7,267 nucleotides of DNA. Origin: Nitrosomonadales bacterium. GTDB lineage: Bacteria; Pseudomonadota; Gammaproteobacteria; Burkholderiales; Gallionellaceae. Below, in pieces: positions 5,890 to 7,267 of the stretch (positions are counted from its first letter, which is position 1; each line of letters opens with the position of its first letter). The DNA lies in NCBI GenBank assembly GCA_016218465.1, contig JACREA010000207.1, positions 1-7,267 on the forward strand, read 5' to 3'. The notes under the pieces are model-generated. The model saw only the letters and a program-made list of their open reading frames with translations. It was not told where the DNA came from and did not search any database. Made by a program: the position numbers and the translations under genes.

Positions 5890-5945
5890 GTAAGGCCTTC
5901 GACGATGCCGAGAATGGCGGCTTTGAGCAGCAGAATGGTATCCAT
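5786..5945 (-). pseudogene. uppP: Decayed 5' fragment of a second uppP copy
   Basis: From ATG 5945 the minus strand encodes MDTILLLKAAILGIVEGLT, then a TAA in place of the active-site Glu20 codon, then FLPISSTGHLILAG. A 1-base deletion shifts the frame before LLDFNDEKGKVFEIVIQFA. Similarity to the intact uppP stops at 5786, where the fic-derived DNA begins. Most differences from the intact gene fall at synonymous third positions, which suggests the copy diverged as a working gene in another lineage before it was broken. It cannot make an active enzyme, as it lacks at least the last 80% of the gene. Confidence 0.9.
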
Positions 5946-5980
5946 TGGTCTTCCTGAAAATATTTCGTGATTATACCCGC
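5786..5980. repeat. Direct repeat of the uppP start and promoter (matches 4862-5056)
   Basis: About 195 bases here match 4862-5056 in the same orientation, at about 87% identity by eye with two single-base indels. The match covers the first 54 or so uppP codons, the ribosome site and the TATAAT box, and fades at the CCGC just beyond. The two copies are 924 bases apart and flank the uppP upstream region, the antitoxin and the truncated fic. Confidence 0.9.
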
Positions 5981-6039
5981 GCCCGGCGCAAAGGCTGGCT
6001 GCATCCTCCTACTCTTGCCACAGGGAACCCGCTCACCAA

Positions 6040-6076
6040 TTGACTTCTTGACGGGGAATATAAAATGCCATAATGT
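6040..6076 (+). promoter_or_regulatory. Probable promoter of the dcm-like gene
   Basis: Two -35-like boxes, TTGACT (6040-6045) and TTGACG (6048-6053), precede an AT-rich stretch with possible -10 boxes TAAAAT (6061-6066, 15 bases from the first) and CATAAT (6069-6074, 15 from the second) or TAATGT (17 from the second). The region is clearly promoter-like, but which pair is used is not decided. The transcript would start about 30-45 bases before the ATG at 6117. Confidence 0.5.
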
Positions 6077-6110
6077 CCGCAAAAATTCCCAGATAGCCAC
6101 CGGACAATTA
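6071..6110. promoter_or_regulatory. Inverted repeat between promoter and dcm start, possible operator
   Basis: TAATGTCCG (6071-6079) and CGGACAATTA (6101-6110) are inverted copies, identical except for one extra base, with 21 bases between. They lie at the transcript start and leader of the methyltransferase gene, whose protein has an N-terminal helix-turn-helix. This is a plausible site for autoregulation; a leader hairpin is the alternative. Confidence 0.4.
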
Positions 6111-6116
6111 ACCGCC

Positions 6117-7267
6117 ATGAATGCCACTCTCACCATAGTCAGTGATCAAGATGCGGTACTTTCCTATCTGGACGAAGCCCGCAAACACCACACACAAGCG
6201 GCCATTGCCAAATATTTGGACATTGATGTCCGCACAGTCAGAAGGTGGGAAGCGAGACAAACGCACCCCCCTGCCTATTTGGCTCACGCGTTGCAGCAAC
6301 TGTTGCCATTCGGTGAGGAAAGCCCCGAAGGCGCTTTTGACTTCATTGACTTGTTCGCGGGCATCGGCGGCCTCCGCAAGGCATTTGAACAAATTGGCGG
6401 GCGTTGCGTATTCACCAGCGAATGGGACACCTACGCGCAGAAAACCTATGCCGAGAATTTTCGTGATGGACATTCCATTGCTGGAGATATCACCCAAGTG
6501 CAGGCCGCCGACATCCCCGATCACGATGTACTGCTGGCGGGTTTCCCCTGCCAGCCCTTCTCGATAGCCGGAGTGTCAAAAAAGAATGCGCTGGGCAAGG
6601 CGCATGGTTTTGCCTGTGAAACTCAGGGCACCCTGTTCTTCGACGTGGCGCGCATCATCGAAACAAAACGTCCGCGTGCCTTCCTGCTGGAAAACGTCAA
6701 GAACCTCGTCTCACATGACAAAGGCCGCACCTTCGATGTCATCCGCCGCACCCTGACCGAAGTGCTCGGCTACCACATCTACTATCGCGTCATTGACGGC
6801 GCGCACTTCGTCCCGCAACACCGCGAGCGCATCCTCATCGTCGGATTTTGCGAGCCGGTCGCATTCGATTTCGATGCGCTGCCCCTGCCGCCCAAGGGCC
6901 AGCACAAACTCAAGGACATCCTGCACTGTACCGATGGCAGCGAACCTGAATTGCGGTGGGACGAAGGCAGGTTCTTCGACCACAAAAAAAAGCGCGTACA
7001 GGACAAATACACCCTGACCGACAACCTCTGGCGCTACTTGCAGAACTACGCGGCAAAGCACCGCGCCAAGGGCAACGGTTTTGGCTTTGGCTTGGTCAAA
7101 CCCGGAGATGTGACGCGCACTTTATCGGCGCGCTACTACAAGGACGGCTCAGAAATTCTCGTGTATCAGGGCGCGCGCAAAAACCCGCGCCGACTCACGC
7201 CGAGGGAATGCGCGCGGCTGCACGACGGGTTGCACATTCCATACGAAAGCCTTTTGTCATGGGCTTA
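6117..7267 (+). CDS. dcm: Dcm-like DNA (cytosine-5)-methyltransferase, open at the right edge
   Basis: The enzyme transfers a methyl group from S-adenosylmethionine to C5 of cytosine in a short DNA site. The 383 visible residues carry the ordered C5 motifs: I (FIDLFAGIGG, 76-85), IV (GFPCQPFS, 142-149, nucleophile C145), VI (LENV, 191-194), VIII (QHRER, 234-238), a target-recognition part with GNGFGFGLV and TRTLSARYYKDG (about 319-344), and the start of IX (RRLTPRECARL, 358-368). These match E. coli Dcm closely as I remember it, including SKKNALGKAHGF after motif IV and the recognition segment, so CCWGG is the likely site (inference). Residues about 25-63 form a helix-turn-helix (AAIAKYLDIDVRTVRRWEAR). 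No clear Shine-Dalgarno precedes the ATG. After residue 368 the frame reads HDGLHIPYESLLSWA instead of the expected M/QGF, so the C-terminus may be disrupted. Motif X is outside the window. Confidence 0.9.
   Translation, partial: MNATLTIVSDQDAVLSYLDEARKHHTQAAIAKYLDIDVRTVRRWEARQTHPPAYLAHALQQLLPFGEESPEGAFDFIDLFAGIGGLRKAFEQIGGRCVFTSEWDTYAQKTYAENFRDGHSIAGDITQVQAADIPDHDVLLAGFPCQPFSIAGVSKKNALGKAHGFACETQGTLFFDVARIIETKRPRAFLLENVKNLVSHDKGRTFDVIRRTLTEVLGYHIYYRVIDGAHFVPQHRERILIVGFCEPVAFDFDALPLPPKGQHKLKDILHCTDGSEPELRWDEGRFFDHKKKRVQDKYTLTDNLWRYLQNYAAKHRAKGNGFGFGLVKPGDVTRTLSARYYKDGSEILVYQGARKNPRRLTPRECARLHDGLHIPYESLLSWA

Noticed and set aside
5855..6136. Minus-strand 93-codon frame across the second uppP fragment and the dcm promoter
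   Set aside because: It is an out-of-frame reading of the uppP remnant plus intergenic DNA; the correct uppP frame there contains a stop codon.
6108..6567. Open frames on both strands over the start of the methyltransferase
   Set aside because: Shadows of the long frame from ATG 6117, which carries the family motifs and runs off the right edge without a stop.
1..7267. CRISPR array, tRNA/rRNA genes, complete insertion sequence
   Set aside because: No regularly spaced repeats, no cloverleaf or rRNA-like stretches and no transposase frame were found on reading the window.

Overview
The window looks like chromosomal DNA of a betaproteobacterium, probably of the Nitrosomonadales/Gallionellaceae type. 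This placement rests on remembered similarity of the protein sequences and on gene mix, not on a search. About the first 5 kb is ordinary housekeeping DNA centred on polyphosphate. From about 5.1 kb to the right edge the DNA is accessory and visibly rearranged.

Left part (1-4191): A minus-strand pair consists of sixA (phosphohistidine phosphatase) followed by the N-terminal half of a two-domain polyphosphate:AMP phosphotransferase that runs off the left edge. Divergent from sixA is a 130-residue basic protein: a Lys/Ala-rich histone-H1-like tail, a ribbon-helix-helix-like core and a GRP-type AT-hook-like end. It converges, with only 3 bases between stop codons, on ppk1 (polyphosphate kinase), which follows yggX (Fe(II)-trafficking/oxidative protection) on the minus strand. 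The window therefore holds polyphosphate synthesis (Ppk1), polyphosphate use for AMP to ADP (Pap), and a nucleoid-type protein set between them.

Middle (4192-5342): uppP (undecaprenyl-diphosphatase, cell-wall lipid carrier recycling) is complete on the minus strand, with a TATAAT box upstream and a long imperfect inverted repeat beside it. About 320 bases upstream of uppP have no recognisable gene but carry a good plus-strand promoter.

Right part (5343-7267): That promoter drives a small 52-codon gene with the Fic-inhibiting motif SxxxEG, overlapping the start of a fic toxin gene (class I Fic toxin-antitoxin layout, VbhA/VbhT-like). The fic gene is cut off before its catalytic HPFxxGNGR motif. 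Its frame runs into an antisense, decayed second copy of the uppP 5' end (195 bases, about 87% identical by eye, mostly synonymous differences, one nonsense change and a 1-base deletion). Beyond this lies a Dcm-like cytosine-C5 methyltransferase with an N-terminal helix-turn-helix, a likely promoter and an inverted repeat between promoter and start codon. It is open at the right edge, and its sequence departs from the family just after motif IX.

Interpretation: the uppP upstream region appears to be an insertion/recombination site. A segment carrying dcm plus the 5' end of a foreign uppP seems to have been joined here, breaking a Fic toxin-antitoxin module and leaving a direct repeat of the uppP start. 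No RNA genes, CRISPR arrays or complete insertion sequences were seen.
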